A stretch of 64,000 bases of DNA from Streptomyces xinghaiensis S187. GTDB lineage: Bacteria; Actinomycetota; Actinomycetes; Streptomycetales; Streptomycetaceae. The notes beneath the pieces were generated by a model. That model worked only from the letters and a program-made list of their open reading frames with translations, was not told the DNA's origin and did no database searches. The position numbers and the translations under genes are program-made. The stretch is from contig NZ_CP023202.1 in assembly GCF_000220705.2 (NCBI RefSeq), forward strand, positions 6,974,501 to 7,038,500, written 5' to 3'. This document shows positions 14,330-23,493 of this stretch, one piece after another (positions within the stretch are counted from its first letter, which is position 1; the number at the start of each line of letters is the position of its first letter).

Positions 14330-16656
14330 CCGACCACACCCGCAAAGGCACAGTCGCAGCACCGGGCTCCCCCGACTTCGCCCTGCACACCCTGGGCTGG
14401 CGAGCATTCCAGGACCTGTGCGCAGCCGTACTCCGCGAAGTGTGGGCACAGTCCGTACACACCTTTGCCGACTCCAACGACGGCGGACGCGACGGCGCCT
14501 TCTACGGCACCTGGCAACAGCCACCTGACCCGATCGGCGTCCAGGACCTGCCCGACGGCCCATTCGTCCTGCAGTGCAAACACACCAAGAAAGCCGACGC
14601 CACCCTCGCGCCCTCGGATCTCGACGACGAGTTCGCCAAAGTCCAGGCTCTGGTGGAACGGGGCCTGTGCGGTAGCTACGTCCTACTCACCAACGCGCGG
14701 GTCAGCGGCACCTCGGAAGCCACCATCCGACGACGGCTGCTCGATGCCGGCGTCGCGTACCCGCTGGTCCTCGACGGCCAGTGGATCTGCGACACCATCG
14801 CCACACGCCAGCGCCTGCGGACCTTCGTGCCCCGCGTCTACGGACTCGGCGACCTCTCCCAAATCCTCGACGAACGCGCCTACACCCAAGCACAGGCCCT
14901 GCTCGGCTACCTGCGAGAGGAACTGGCCACCTTCGTGGTCACCGACGCCTACAAGCATGCCGTCCAAGCTGTGCAAGACCACGGCTTCGTCCTGCTGCTC
15001 GGTGAGCCAGCCGTTGGAAAATCCGTCATCGCCGCAACCTTGGCCATGACCGCCCTCGACGCCTGGGGCTGCCTGACCGTCAACGCCCACGATGCAGATG
15101 GACTGGTGCGGCACTGGAATCCGCACGAACCGAACCAGTTCTTCTGGATCGATGACGCCTTCGGCGCCGTGCGCCACGAACAGCAGCTCACCGACAGCTG
15201 GTCCCGCCACATGCGACACGTCATGACCGCCGTCCGCGGCGGAGCCAAAGTCGTCCTCACCTCGCGCGACTACATCTACCGCGACGCACGGCCCTACTTG
15301 AAGGAATACGCCTACCCCCTGCTGCACGAACAGCAAGTCGTCGTCGACGTCGCTCAACTACCCCTGCAAGAACGCCGCCAGATCCTCTACAACCACATCA
15401 AACTCGGCGACCAGCCACGAGAGGTCCGCGCAAGGATGAAGCCACATCTCGACTCCGCAGCCGAAACGGAGCCGTTCCACCCCGAGGTTGCCCGACGCCT
15501 CGGGCAACAGGCCTTCACGCGCCATCTCGAACCGACCAACCGCGGCATCACCGATTTCATGGCTCGCCCAACAGCCTTCCTCCGCGACGTCTACGCCGAA
15601 CTAGGCCCCGACGAAAAGGCCGCCCTCGCCCTGGCCTATCAAGCAGGCGAGCAACTTCCCGCACCGCTGACTCTGGACGCGTCGCAAATCGATGTCATCA
15701 ACCGGATCGGGAGCACCCCCGCAGGCGTCAGCCGCGCCCTGCTGGCCCTAACCGGAACCTTCCTGCGCTTCGCCTCACCGCCCGGCAGCGACTCAACGAC
15801 CGGATGGTCGTTCCGCCACCCCACCCTGCAGGAGAGCTTCGCCGAATTCATGGCAGCCAATCCCAACCTGCTGGGTATCTTCATCAACGGCTTAAACTGG
15901 CGGACCCTTCTCACGCGCATCGACTGCGGAACGCAACAGCAACGTGGCACGCTACTCCGCGTCCCCCCCGTCCTCTACCCAGCTGTCATCAAACGCCTAC
16001 TCGCTGTCGAATCGCAGGTGAGGGACGGCCGCTACTACCTAGCAGAGTGGTACAACTTCTTCGCTACGCGATGCCCTGACACGTTCTTGCAGCTATACAC
16101 GGAGGAAAATACTCAGTTCAAAGAACGGATGATGCAGTTCATCTCGTTCTTGGACTCCGCCCACGAGCCAAAGGTCCTGGCTCGCCTCCACGAAGCCGGA
16201 CTGCTGACACCGAAGGAACACAACCGTCTACGAGAAAGGGTCGCCGAACTAGCGATCGAGATCCCGGACGCCGCCTGGCTGCGCCAGCCCGAGTGGGATG
16301 TCTTGTTCAGTGACACCGACCGCGAATACCTTCTCCAGCGAGTTCGCGAGGAGCTCATTCCCAATCTCGAATACACCCTGGATACCTGGAGAAGCAACCT
16401 TCCTTCCGGAGAAGACCCCTACCAGTACTACGGGGTGCTACAAGATGAGCTACGAACTTACCTCGAAGCTTTTGAGCAAGACGCCGAAACTGCGAGTTCT
16501 CTCGACCGAGCTATCACCAACGTAGAGGAAGCAGCCACCTCCTACGACGATTACGACCCCGAGCCAGGTGAAGGTCCGTACACCAGACACCTCGCAGACC
16601 TCTCACACCAGGCCCCCCCACGTAACCGCAGCATCTTCGACGACATCGACAACTAA
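14326..16656 (+). CDS. REase-like nuclease fused to STAND-type NTPase (nSTAND3-like)
   Basis: The ORF encodes 776 residues. The N-terminal domain (about 20-150) has a restriction-endonuclease core: GGRDGAFY then FVLQCKHTKK, as in Mrr-type PD-(D/E)xK enzymes. A P-loop follows at about 226-233 (GEPAVGKS), with Walker B FFWIDDAFG and an arginine sensor region (VVLTSRDY), typical of the nSTAND3 class. The last 350 residues are a helical sensor-like region without recognised repeats. In STAND defence proteins ligand binding triggers oligomerisation and nuclease activity. It is coupled to the HigA-ImmA gene by a GTGA overlap. The C-terminus is intact, with no sign of decay. Confidence 0.8.
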   Translation: MTDHTRKGTVAAPGSPDFALHTLGWRAFQDLCAAVLREVWAQSVHTFADSNDGGRDGAFYGTWQQPPDPIGVQDLPDGPFVLQCKHTKKADATLAPSDLDDEFAKVQALVERGLCGSYVLLTNARVSGTSEATIRRRLLDAGVAYPLVLDGQWICDTIATRQRLRTFVPRVYGLGDLSQILDERAYTQAQALLGYLREELATFVVTDAYKHAVQAVQDHGFVLLLGEPAVGKSVIAATLAMTALDAWGCLTVNAHDADGLVRHWNPHEPNQFFWIDDAFGAVRHEQQLTDSWSRHMRHVMTAVRGGAKVVLTSRDYIYRDARPYLKEYAYPLLHEQQVVVDVAQLPLQERRQILYNHIKLGDQPREVRARMKPHLDSAAETEPFHPEVARRLGQQAFTRHLEPTNRGITDFMARPTAFLRDVYAELGPDEKAALALAYQAGEQLPAPLTLDASQIDVINRIGSTPAGVSRALLALTGTFLRFASPPGSDSTTGWSFRHPTLQESFAEFMAANPNLLGIFINGLNWRTLLTRIDCGTQQQRGTLLRVPPVLYPAVIKRLLAVESQVRDGRYYLAEWYNFFATRCPDTFLQLYTEENTQFKERMMQFISFLDSAHEPKVLARLHEAGLLTPKEHNRLRERVAELAIEIPDAAWLRQPEWDVLFSDTDREYLLQRVREELIPNLEYTLDTWRSNLPSGEDPYQYYGVLQDELRTYLEAFEQDAETASSLDRAITNVEEAATSYDDYDPEPGEGPYTRHLADLSHQAPPRNRSIFDDIDN

Positions 16657-16728
16657 CGACCGCACGACAGCAACGCTACTGACACAGCTTCCCGGCAAAA
16701 CCCGAAGTGACGACGCCGCACACTCTTC

Positions 16729-18884
16729 CTCGATCGGTAAAACGGACGAGGGGCACATGACGGCCGGGGACATGGGCCGGCCGTGGGCGGCGATCCACGA
16801 CAACAGCCGGATCCCCGTGGACTTCCGGCTGTACCTGACCGCGACTCCGCGGATCCTTGCCGCGCCTAGGCCGCAGCGGGGCCGGGACGGGCGGGAGGTG
16901 GTGATCGCGTCGATGGAGGACGACTCCAGCACCTACGGCCCCCGGATTTTTGATCTTGGGTTGGCGGAGGCGGTGGAGCGGTCGATCCTCGCGGGGTTCG
17001 AGATCGACGTGCTGGAGATCCGCGACCCGGACCCGATCCTGGGACTGTCCGAGGACGCGCTGCGTGGCCGGCGCATGGCCCTGCTCCAAGCAGCATTGCT
17101 GGAGCACGCGGCGCAGCAGAATCTGCACACCACCATGGTGTTCCACCAGCGGGTGGAGGAGGCGGCCGCGTTCGCCGAGCAGATGCCGCGCACCGCCGCC
17201 GAGCTGCACGCCTCCGAGGCGTCTGCGGCGGCCCTGGCCGGGGCGGAGGAGCTGCCCGCGTCGTCGATCGACGCCGAGCTGTACGAGCTGGAGGAAGGCC
17301 GTCACGTGCCTGCGGAGCGGGTGTGGGCGGACTGGCTGTGCGGGGACCATCCCATCGCGCACCGACGTGAGGTGATCCACCGGTTCGCCAACGGCATCGA
17401 TGCCCAGAACCGGCGGGTGCACCGGGCGTTCCTCTCCTCGGTACGCGCTCTCGGGGTCGGGGTCGACATCACCGGACTACGCGGGGTCGAGGCCGTGTGC
17501 ATCGTCGGCTCGCGCAGCTCCCAGGTCGACATCGTCCAGAACATCGGACGCGCCCTGCGCCCCAACCCCGACGGCACGACCAAGACCGCACGGATCATCA
17601 TCCCCGTCTTCCTGCAGGCCGGGGAGGACCCGAAGGACATGGTCGCCTCGGCCAGCTACCAGCCCCTGGTCGACATCCTCCAAGCCCTGCGCTCGCACTC
17701 GGAACGCATGGTCGACCAGCTCGCCTCCCGCGCCCAGACCCGCGGTACCGAACGCCGGCGCAGGCATCTCCGCCCCTCCCCCGCCTCCGCGGCCGGCCCG
17801 GAGAACGAGGACGAGAGCGAGGAGGCCAGCGAGGCGCAGCAGGAGGTCGACCGGGTCACCTCGGTCGTGGTCAACTTCGCTACCCCCCGCGACGCCGCCG
17901 ACATCGCCGCCCTCACCCGCTGCCGCGTCATCCGACCCCAATCACTCGTCTGGCTCGAGGGCTACCAAGCCCTCACCCGCTGGCGGACCGAGAACGAGAT
18001 CACCGGCCTGCACGCAGTCCCGTACGACACCGAGGCGACCGTGGGAGCGACGAAGGACTTCCCGCTGGGCCGGTGGGTCCACCAGCAACGCCGCGCACAC
18101 CGCGCAGGCGAACTCGACCCCCACCGCAAGACACTCCTCGACAACGCCGGAATGGTGTGGGAACCCGGCGACGAAGCATGGGAGACCAAACTCGCCACAC
18201 TCTGGACCTACCGGCAAGCCACCGGGCACCTCGCACCCCGGCAAGACGCGGTGTGTGGCGAGGGCGAGGCGATGGTGCCCATCGGGCAGCACATGGCCAA
18301 CCTCCGGAGGAAGGGCGGCCTCGGGAAGGACCCGGAGCGGGCGGCGGAGCGCGCGAAGCAGCTGGCCACGGTCGATCAGGACTGGAACTGCCCGTGGCCG
18401 CTGGACTGGCAGCGGCACTACCGTGTCCTCGCGGACTTGGTCGACGCCGACGGCGTCCTGCCGGCCATCGAACCCGGGGTGCTGTTCGAGGGCGACGACC
18501 TGGGCAAGTGGCTTCAGCGGCAGAAGAATCCGGGCACCTGGGCGCAGCTTCTCCCCGAGCAGCAGGAGCGGCTGTCGAAGCTGGGCGTACAGCCCGCCGA
18601 GGCCCCGCCTGCCCCCCGGCAGCCGCTCGTGCGACGAAGGGGCCCGACCAAAACACAGCAGGCCTTCCAGCGCGGTCTGACCGCCCTCGCCCAGTGGGTG
18701 GAGCGGGAAGGTACGAACCGGCCGGTGCCGAGGGGCCACAGCGAAGAGATCACGGTCGACGGCCAGGAGGAGCCGGTAGCTGTACGGCTGGGCGTATGAG
18801 TATCGAACACCAAATCGAGGCGAGACAAGCTCACCCAGGAACAACTGGAGGCGCTGCGGGAGCTAGGCGTGGAGTGGGCGTGAG
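16729..18884 (+). pseudogene. DEAD/DEAH helicase with helicase-associated domains, 5' truncated and interrupted by a stop
   Basis: Similarity starts near a DEAH-box remnant (DEGH then TAGDMGRPW), followed by motif III TATPR and motif VI-like QNIGRALRPNPDG. Walker A and the rest of RecA domain 1 are missing. Residues after about 430 are repeated helicase-associated modules (WLQRQKNPGTWAQL). A TGA at 18797-18799 interrupts the frame. Reading through it gives SNTKSRRDKLTQEQLEAL then LGVEWA and a stop at 18882-18884, the normal end of this family, so TGG mutated to TGA. ATG 16757 could start a 680-residue remnant. The break lies just after the STAND gene and probably marks an island edge. Confidence 0.75.
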
Positions 18885-18926
18885 CACGCCACCTCGCTCG
18901 TCGTTGAGCTGAGAGGTCAGCGAAGT

Positions 18927-18960
18927 GGAGGCCCCGGGACGTCGTGCCCCCCGGGGCCTT
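18927..18960. terminator. Bidirectional hairpin terminator
   Basis: GGAGGCCCCGG pairs with CCGGGGCCTT across a short loop. It follows the helicase remnant on the plus strand and the end of the AbiJ-like gene on the minus strand. Confidence 0.6.
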
Positions 18961-19055
18961 CGTCATGCACGCTGACACCGGGTGCGCTCCGACCTCTCCC
19001 CCAGTGATGCCCCCCGGTGGTCGTCGGCGGCGCCTTGAGAACAGTGGAGCCCAGA

Positions 19056-20450
19056 TCAGCCTTGGCCTGGCTGCGGCACTTGAGACGGACCGGCGGGTGG
19101 CCGGTCAAGGAGCGTGGCGAAGAAGCTGGCGAGCAAGGGCTGGGCGCGGTCGCGGTCGCGGAGTTCGTCGTGGCCGAACCGGAACACCTCGTAGCCGCGG
19201 AGCTTCAGGTCGCGGTCGCCGGCCATGGTGGCGGCGTATTTCGCGCTGTCGGGCTCGGTTCCTTCGTTGCGGGTGTAGTGCTGCATGCCGTCGACTTCCA
19301 GCACCACGCGCCGGGTGCCTGGGAGCAGCATGAGGAAGTCCATGCGCAGGTTCTGCATGACGTGCGCGCCGCGTTCGCGGAGGGTCTTGGGGTCCCAGTG
19401 CAGCCATATCTCCGGCAGCAGGGCGGGAACGTCGTTCAAGTGGTCCCGGTTGGCGTGGTGGTAGTGCCAGAACAGGTTCTTCTGTCCTGGGGACTTTGGT
19501 GGCAGTGAAGCCTCCATGCGGCTGTAGAGGGCCCGCGCCGCCTGCTCCTGATCAGTGATATTCCGGGATTCCTGCCACCAGGACAGGAGGTGCCGCCAAA
19601 GCAGTCCCTCTTTGCCGATGGGGCGGTCGTAGACCAGCACCTCGTCGGCGCGTTCGGCTACCTCGATGTCGTTGTCGAGGGCGCTGGTGAAGCGGATGTC
19701 GGGCTTGCCCAGGGTGGCGAAGATGAGGTTGCGGGGTCGGCGCGCGGTTCCGCGGCCGTGCTCGACGAGCTGGAACTGGGGGTAGCCGTCCGCCTCTGCG
19801 TGCTGGCTCAGCTGGGCGCCCGCGGGGTTCAGGTGCCGGTTGGCCAGCTCGACGAAGCGGCGCTGCGCGGGCTCATCGGGCAGGACAGCGGGGGATGCCA
19901 GGCCCTCGAGGAAGTGTCCGAAGCGGGGGTGCGGGGCTTCGAAGGCACCGAGCTGCTCGAAGAAGTGCTCGGTTGTCCAGTCGTCCGGGAACCGGATCAC
20001 ATGGCGTTCGATCTGGCTGCGCAGTCTGTCGGTCGTGGTGGTCCATCCGCCGAGTGGATCGTTGTCCAGGTGCCATACTCGGCTCAGCAGAGCCATGAAG
20101 CGGTCCGGGTAGCCGAGGTGGTCGGCCAGATCGAATTCTCTGGCCAGCTCGCGCCTGGTCCGGCTCGGGATCTGCACGTGGTGGCGGCCGAGCCACAGAG
20201 CATCCTGCAGCGCCATTCGTTCGGCCTGGTCCAGCTTCTCCTGCTCAAGAACCGCGTCGGCGACGTCTGGCAGACGGTTGTCGGGGCAGGCATTCAGGCT
20301 GGCCACCAGGCGCTCGTGCTTGGTGTTGCCCTCGCTGGGCACGGGAAGGCCGAGGCGCTCGCACAGCGCCGGCAGTTCCTTCGCGGTGTAGCGCGTGTAC
20401 AGCGTGAGGAGCACGTCGTCAATCAGCCTCCGCAGCAGCGCCATGTCCAT
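19056..20450 (-). CDS. AbiJ-like N-terminal domain with C-terminal Vsr/DUF559-type endonuclease
   Basis: The ORF encodes 464 residues. ATG 20450 follows GGGGGA at a good distance; a longer frame upstream lacks a site. The N-terminal region (IDDVLLTLYTRYTAKELPALCERLGL) and SRTRRELAREFDLADHLGY resemble AbiJ-type N-terminal domains of abortive infection proteins. The C-terminal 90 residues carry NLRMDFLMLL, VVLEVDGMQHY and GYEVFRFGHDEL, the D/ExE-D core of Vsr-like nucleases. Likely an antiviral effector that cuts nucleic acid upon activation. It is converging on the helicase remnant and divergent from the HEPN gene at 20709. Confidence 0.65.
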   Translation of the reverse strand: MDMALLRRLIDDVLLTLYTRYTAKELPALCERLGLPVPSEGNTKHERLVASLNACPDNRLPDVADAVLEQEKLDQAERMALQDALWLGRHHVQIPSRTRRELAREFDLADHLGYPDRFMALLSRVWHLDNDPLGGWTTTTDRLRSQIERHVIRFPDDWTTEHFFEQLGAFEAPHPRFGHFLEGLASPAVLPDEPAQRRFVELANRHLNPAGAQLSQHAEADGYPQFQLVEHGRGTARRPRNLIFATLGKPDIRFTSALDNDIEVAERADEVLVYDRPIGKEGLLWRHLLSWWQESRNITDQEQAARALYSRMEASLPPKSPGQKNLFWHYHHANRDHLNDVPALLPEIWLHWDPKTLRERGAHVMQNLRMDFLMLLPGTRRVVLEVDGMQHYTRNEGTEPDSAKYAATMAGDRDLKLRGYEVFRFGHDELRDRDRAQPLLASFFATLLDRPPAGPSQVPQPGQG

Positions 20451-20507
20451 CTGTTCCCCCATCCCCTGATGATGAGCGACGCCCGGACACGATTCCACCC
20501 TGCCCGT

Positions 20508-20639
20508 TCACCTTGCCCCGGCAGCCACATTCGCAGTGCACTCGCACACCGCTCGCAGGGTCCTCAGGGTGCCGAGCCGCTGCTTGCCTGCGCTGAAGAT
20601 CTTGTGCACTTCCTCCTGGCTGGCCTGGTTGAGGATGCG
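20508..20639 (-). pseudogene. 43-residue gene-tail fragment
   Basis: The frame between stops reads RILNQASQEEVHKIFSAG, then LGTLRTLRAVCECTANVA. It looks like natural coding sequence but has no start. No family was recognised; a remnant of a gene lost by rearrangement is the simplest reading. Confidence 0.25.
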
Positions 20640-20708
20640 TCACCCCCGGCTGGCCAACGGAATACGGAATCACCAGCCGTGTGGAGTACGGCCGGTTACG
20701 CTCCCGGA

Positions 20709-21458
20709 ATGGATCACGCGTTCGCTGTGCGTAAGTTGACGGAGTTCCTCGATCTCGTCAGCCAATACCTCTTCGAGGTGGATCTCGCTTCAAGTGCCAT
20801 TGGGAAGGAGTGGCCAGACTGGCCGCAACAGCTTGTCGTGCAGGAAGCAGTGGCTCGGCAGATCGCCAACGCCTACTCTCCTGGCCTGGGCGACGTCGAA
20901 CGCGATGACATGGAGAACGAAGCCACCTACTGGCATCGGGTACGCACCGCCGCCGCTCAGGCGCTCGGGTTGGCCTCCTCTGCTGAGGAGATAGCAGTCT
21001 TCCTCCGTCCCACCTCTCCAGCCATCGCCGCCGACTCCCTCCATCCGTGGATCTGGGACCCGGCCGCACCTCTCTGGGCTGCCGAGGCTCGTCAGGACGC
21101 GGTCCTCGCTGCAGCCCGCACCGTGAACCGCCGACTTCAGCAGAAGCTCGGACGTCACGACATCGGCGAAACTGATCTGTGTATGCAGACCTTCGACCTC
21201 AAGGAAGCCCAGCCAGGAAAACCGCGACTGCGGTTCCCGGGCGACCGTACGACGGCGACGTGGAAGGCCCGTCAGGAGGGGGCGAAGTATTTCGCTGCCG
21301 GCGCCTTCCTCGCCATTCGCAACGTTGCAGCCCATGAGGAGGTTGTGGACTGGTCTCGTCAGGACGCTTTGGAGCATCTGGCTGCTCTGAGCGTCATCGC
21401 TCGCTGGGTCGAAGAGTGCACGACCGAGCAAGCGCCGCCATCCGACCAGGCTCAGTAG
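20709..21458 (+). CDS. TIGR02391/Ymh-like HEPN-fold protein
   Basis: The ORF encodes 249 residues from ATG 20709. The C-terminal domain has the family pattern TFDLKEAQPGKPRLRFPGD, then GAKYFAAGAFLAIRNVAAHEE. RNVAAH is an Rx4H motif, the hallmark of HEPN RNases. The N-terminal half is helical and family-specific. Homologues occur in phage-defence and conflict loci and are thought to act as RNases or sensors. It stands alone on the plus strand, back to back with the AbiJ-like nuclease. Confidence 0.65.
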   Translation: MDHAFAVRKLTEFLDLVSQYLFEVDLASSAIGKEWPDWPQQLVVQEAVARQIANAYSPGLGDVERDDMENEATYWHRVRTAAAQALGLASSAEEIAVFLRPTSPAIAADSLHPWIWDPAAPLWAAEARQDAVLAAARTVNRRLQQKLGRHDIGETDLCMQTFDLKEAQPGKPRLRFPGDRTTATWKARQEGAKYFAAGAFLAIRNVAAHEEVVDWSRQDALEHLAALSVIARWVEECTTEQAPPSDQAQ

Positions 21459-21480
21459 CAGATAGCCGGAAACCCCCTGA

Positions 21481-21654
21481 ACGCTGGAGCACAGAATCGA
21501 CGCCGGGGAGATTCCGGAACCCGATCAGTTGCGGGACGTGGCGAAGATGTACGGCGAGGTGCCGGAAGAGCATCTGCTGCGCTGCGGCCCGGAAGCGGAC
21601 GGGACACCAGCCCGGCTCTGGCCATGGCCGGAACCAGACACGATCGAGCCCTGA
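21481..21654 (+). pseudogene. C-terminal fragment of a small regulator-like protein
   Basis: After a stop at 21478-21480 the frame reads LEHRIDAGEIPEPDQLRDVAK, then YGEVPEEHLLRCGPE and a Pro/Trp tail to a TGA at 21652-21654. It looks natural but has no start or helix-turn-helix in front. Probably the end of an XRE-type gene lost by recombination. Confidence 0.3.
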
Positions 21655-21811
21655 AGACAGCCGGCCCTGCGACCTTTCTCCAGTGACTGCTGTGCAGGTC
21701 TCGGCAGCAGCCAAGAGGAGCAGCCGGGTGCTCCGGCCGCCGGTAGTCACTCCAAGGCCACCGCGTCGACCGGAGTCTCGACGGACGGGGCGGTGGGGGC
21801 GGGGCGGTGGA

Positions 21812-22480
21812 TCAGTCCGCCTGAGTGACAGGGACGGGTACGTTGGGGCAGTCCGCGGCCAGACCGGCCAGCCGGTCCTGCTCGGCCGTGTCCACTGACA
21901 GGCCCCAGCGGAGTTTGACGGCGGTCCAGTCGCCGATGTAATGGCAGACCACCGCCCGGTCCGGCAGCCACTCGGCAACGTCCCGGTCGGCCTTGGAGCG
22001 GTTGGAGCCGGCAGTGACCGCCACCAGGGCTCGGGGGTCACCGAGGTCGTTGGCGTAGGCCTCGCGCCGTTGGGCGGACCAGGAGTGGGCGCCCGAGTCC
22101 CAGGCTTCGGCCAGCGGCACCAGGTGGTCGATGTCCAGCCCGCGGGGGCCGGCCACGTGCCGGTCGTCGTACCAGGAGTGCCACCGGCCGCCACTCAGGG
22201 TGCACCGTCCGGTCACGACCGGCGGGTCAACGGCCTCTTCCAGTAGGACCTCCGCCCGGGTGGTGCAGCCGTCCCGGTCGGCGTCGATCCAGTGGCGGAA
22301 GGCGTCCCGCTGGTACCCGGTACGGTCCTCGGCCGCGACCGGCAGCGCGGCCACCGCCGACCGCAGCGGCAACGTGAACTCCTGGGCGACGGGCACGGCG
22401 GGTTCAGCATGTGCCGGCGCGGTGGCGGCGAGCACGGCGAGGGCGATGGCGGCCAGGCCGGCACGCAGGAGAGATCTCAT
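21812..22480 (-). CDS. Secreted HNH (DUF1524/GmrSD-like) nuclease
   Basis: The ORF encodes 222 residues from ATG 22480. Residues 1-27 are a signal peptide (RSLLRAGLAAIALAVLAATAPAHA). The mature protein has the DUF1524-type HNH core: RGLDIDHLVPLAEAWDSGA, then ALVAVTAGSNRSKADRDVAEW and VCHYIGDWTAVKLRWGL. This family is very common in Streptomyces and probably degrades extracellular nucleic acid. Cysteine pairs suggest a disulphide. No operon partner. Its role on a plasmid is unclear; a nutritional or competition enzyme is likely. Confidence 0.85.
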   Translation of the reverse strand: MRSLLRAGLAAIALAVLAATAPAHAEPAVPVAQEFTLPLRSAVAALPVAAEDRTGYQRDAFRHWIDADRDGCTTRAEVLLEEAVDPPVVTGRCTLSGGRWHSWYDDRHVAGPRGLDIDHLVPLAEAWDSGAHSWSAQRREAYANDLGDPRALVAVTAGSNRSKADRDVAEWLPDRAVVCHYIGDWTAVKLRWGLSVDTAEQDRLAGLAADCPNVPVPVTQAD

Positions 22481-22749
22481 GCCCGGTACATGGGCCACCG
22501 CGGCAGCACCCATGCGCCAGCCGCCCGCAGACCGCCCGACGGGGTGAAGCCGGCCATCAGCGCTTGACCCAGGCGGCCAGGTCCGTCGTTGTCTTGGCAC
22601 CGCCCAACGGGGCAGGCCGGAGCCCGTCGGTGCGCGGTTCAGCGACCGTATCGCCGCCGAAGCGCTGGAGAGCGACCGGCCGCGTTCAGTCGCTGCCCTG
22701 GACACTGCGGGAAAAACCCATGTCAAAGCAGGAAATGGGCACCATGGAA

Positions 22750-23030
22750 AGCGACTGAAGCGACTGAAGCTCCCTATCTATGACGCGCACGCACGCACAC
22801 GGGAATGTCTTCATAAGCCCGAGCTCGGGTCGCTTCGGTCGCTATCGGTTTCTGTCGCTGCTCTGACCTGCGGTTTCAGCCCCCGGGCAGGGCAGCGACT
22901 GATTAGCTGGGTCGCTTCTGGATCGGTCGCTGGCGGCTGCTGGGGCAGTCAGAAGGGCCGGAAGAACCATGATGGCTGGGTGGTAGGGGAGCGCTTTGTC
23001 CACCCGGGTACCGCTTTTCAGTCGCTAGCG
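22750..23030. repeat. Iteron cluster, left side of the replication module
   Basis: The whole 22481-23088 interval lacks a convincing gene. It holds repeated AGCGACYGA units: two head-to-tail at 22750-22770, two inverted at 22829-22843, and further copies near 22854, 22894, 22911, 22925 and 23019. The same unit recurs upstream of the prim-pol gene at 26069-26159. Iterons next to a primase/helicase gene indicate a replication origin or initiator-binding site. Spacing is partly irregular. Confidence 0.65.
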
Positions 23031-23088
23031 GCCCTGCCCCAGGAGCTGTCTGCCGCCGCCGGATCACCGCCCTGCGGCGGCGGGACCG

Positions 23089-23493
23089 TCAGCCCTTGGG
23101 AAGCGTTATGCCGAGCTCTCTCATCGCATCGGACGGCGGGCCGCCCTCGGAGCGCTGGGTCTTGTAGCCCTTGACGCCTGGGGCAACCGTGCGAGGGTCG
23201 ATCGCCTCGGAGGGGGCCCCGGAGGCGTAGAGGCCGTCGGGCTGGCCGTCGCGGTCGTGGGGAAGCAGCCAGAAGACGCGGCGCAGGAAGGTGCCCGAGG
23301 CGCGGGAGGAGCGGGCCTCGGGGCCGAGGAGGGCATAGCCGACCATGCGGCCGTCGCGGTGGTAGGCGGGCTTTCCGCGGCGGGTGGGGAGTCGCTCCAG
23401 GCTCTGGCGGACGTAGTCGAGGGTGTTGATGTCCTCCAGCCACACGAGTTCGGTTTCGTGGGCGAGCTGCTCGGGTTCGATGAGGGCGCTCAT
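23089..23493 (-). CDS. Small protein coupled to the replication primase
   Basis: The ORF encodes 134 residues; ATG 23493 overlaps the stop of the primase-helicase gene (ATGA). Contents: an acidic N-terminus (LIEPEQLAHETELVWLEDIN), LPTRRGKPAYHRDGRMVGYALLG, and a Gly/Pro-rich end. I recognise no domain. Tight coupling to the primase genes suggests a replication accessory role or copy-number control. It is the last gene before the left iteron cluster. Confidence 0.6.
   Translation of the reverse strand: MSALIEPEQLAHETELVWLEDINTLDYVRQSLERLPTRRGKPAYHRDGRMVGYALLGPEARSSRASGTFLRRVFWLLPHDRDGQPDGLYASGAPSEAIDPRTVAPGVKGYKTQRSEGGPPSDAMRELGITLPKG

Noticed and set aside
22750..23030. Possible CRISPR array
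   Set aside because: Repeats are short (9-16 bases), occur in both orientations and have irregular spacing; they are iterons. No cas gene is present.
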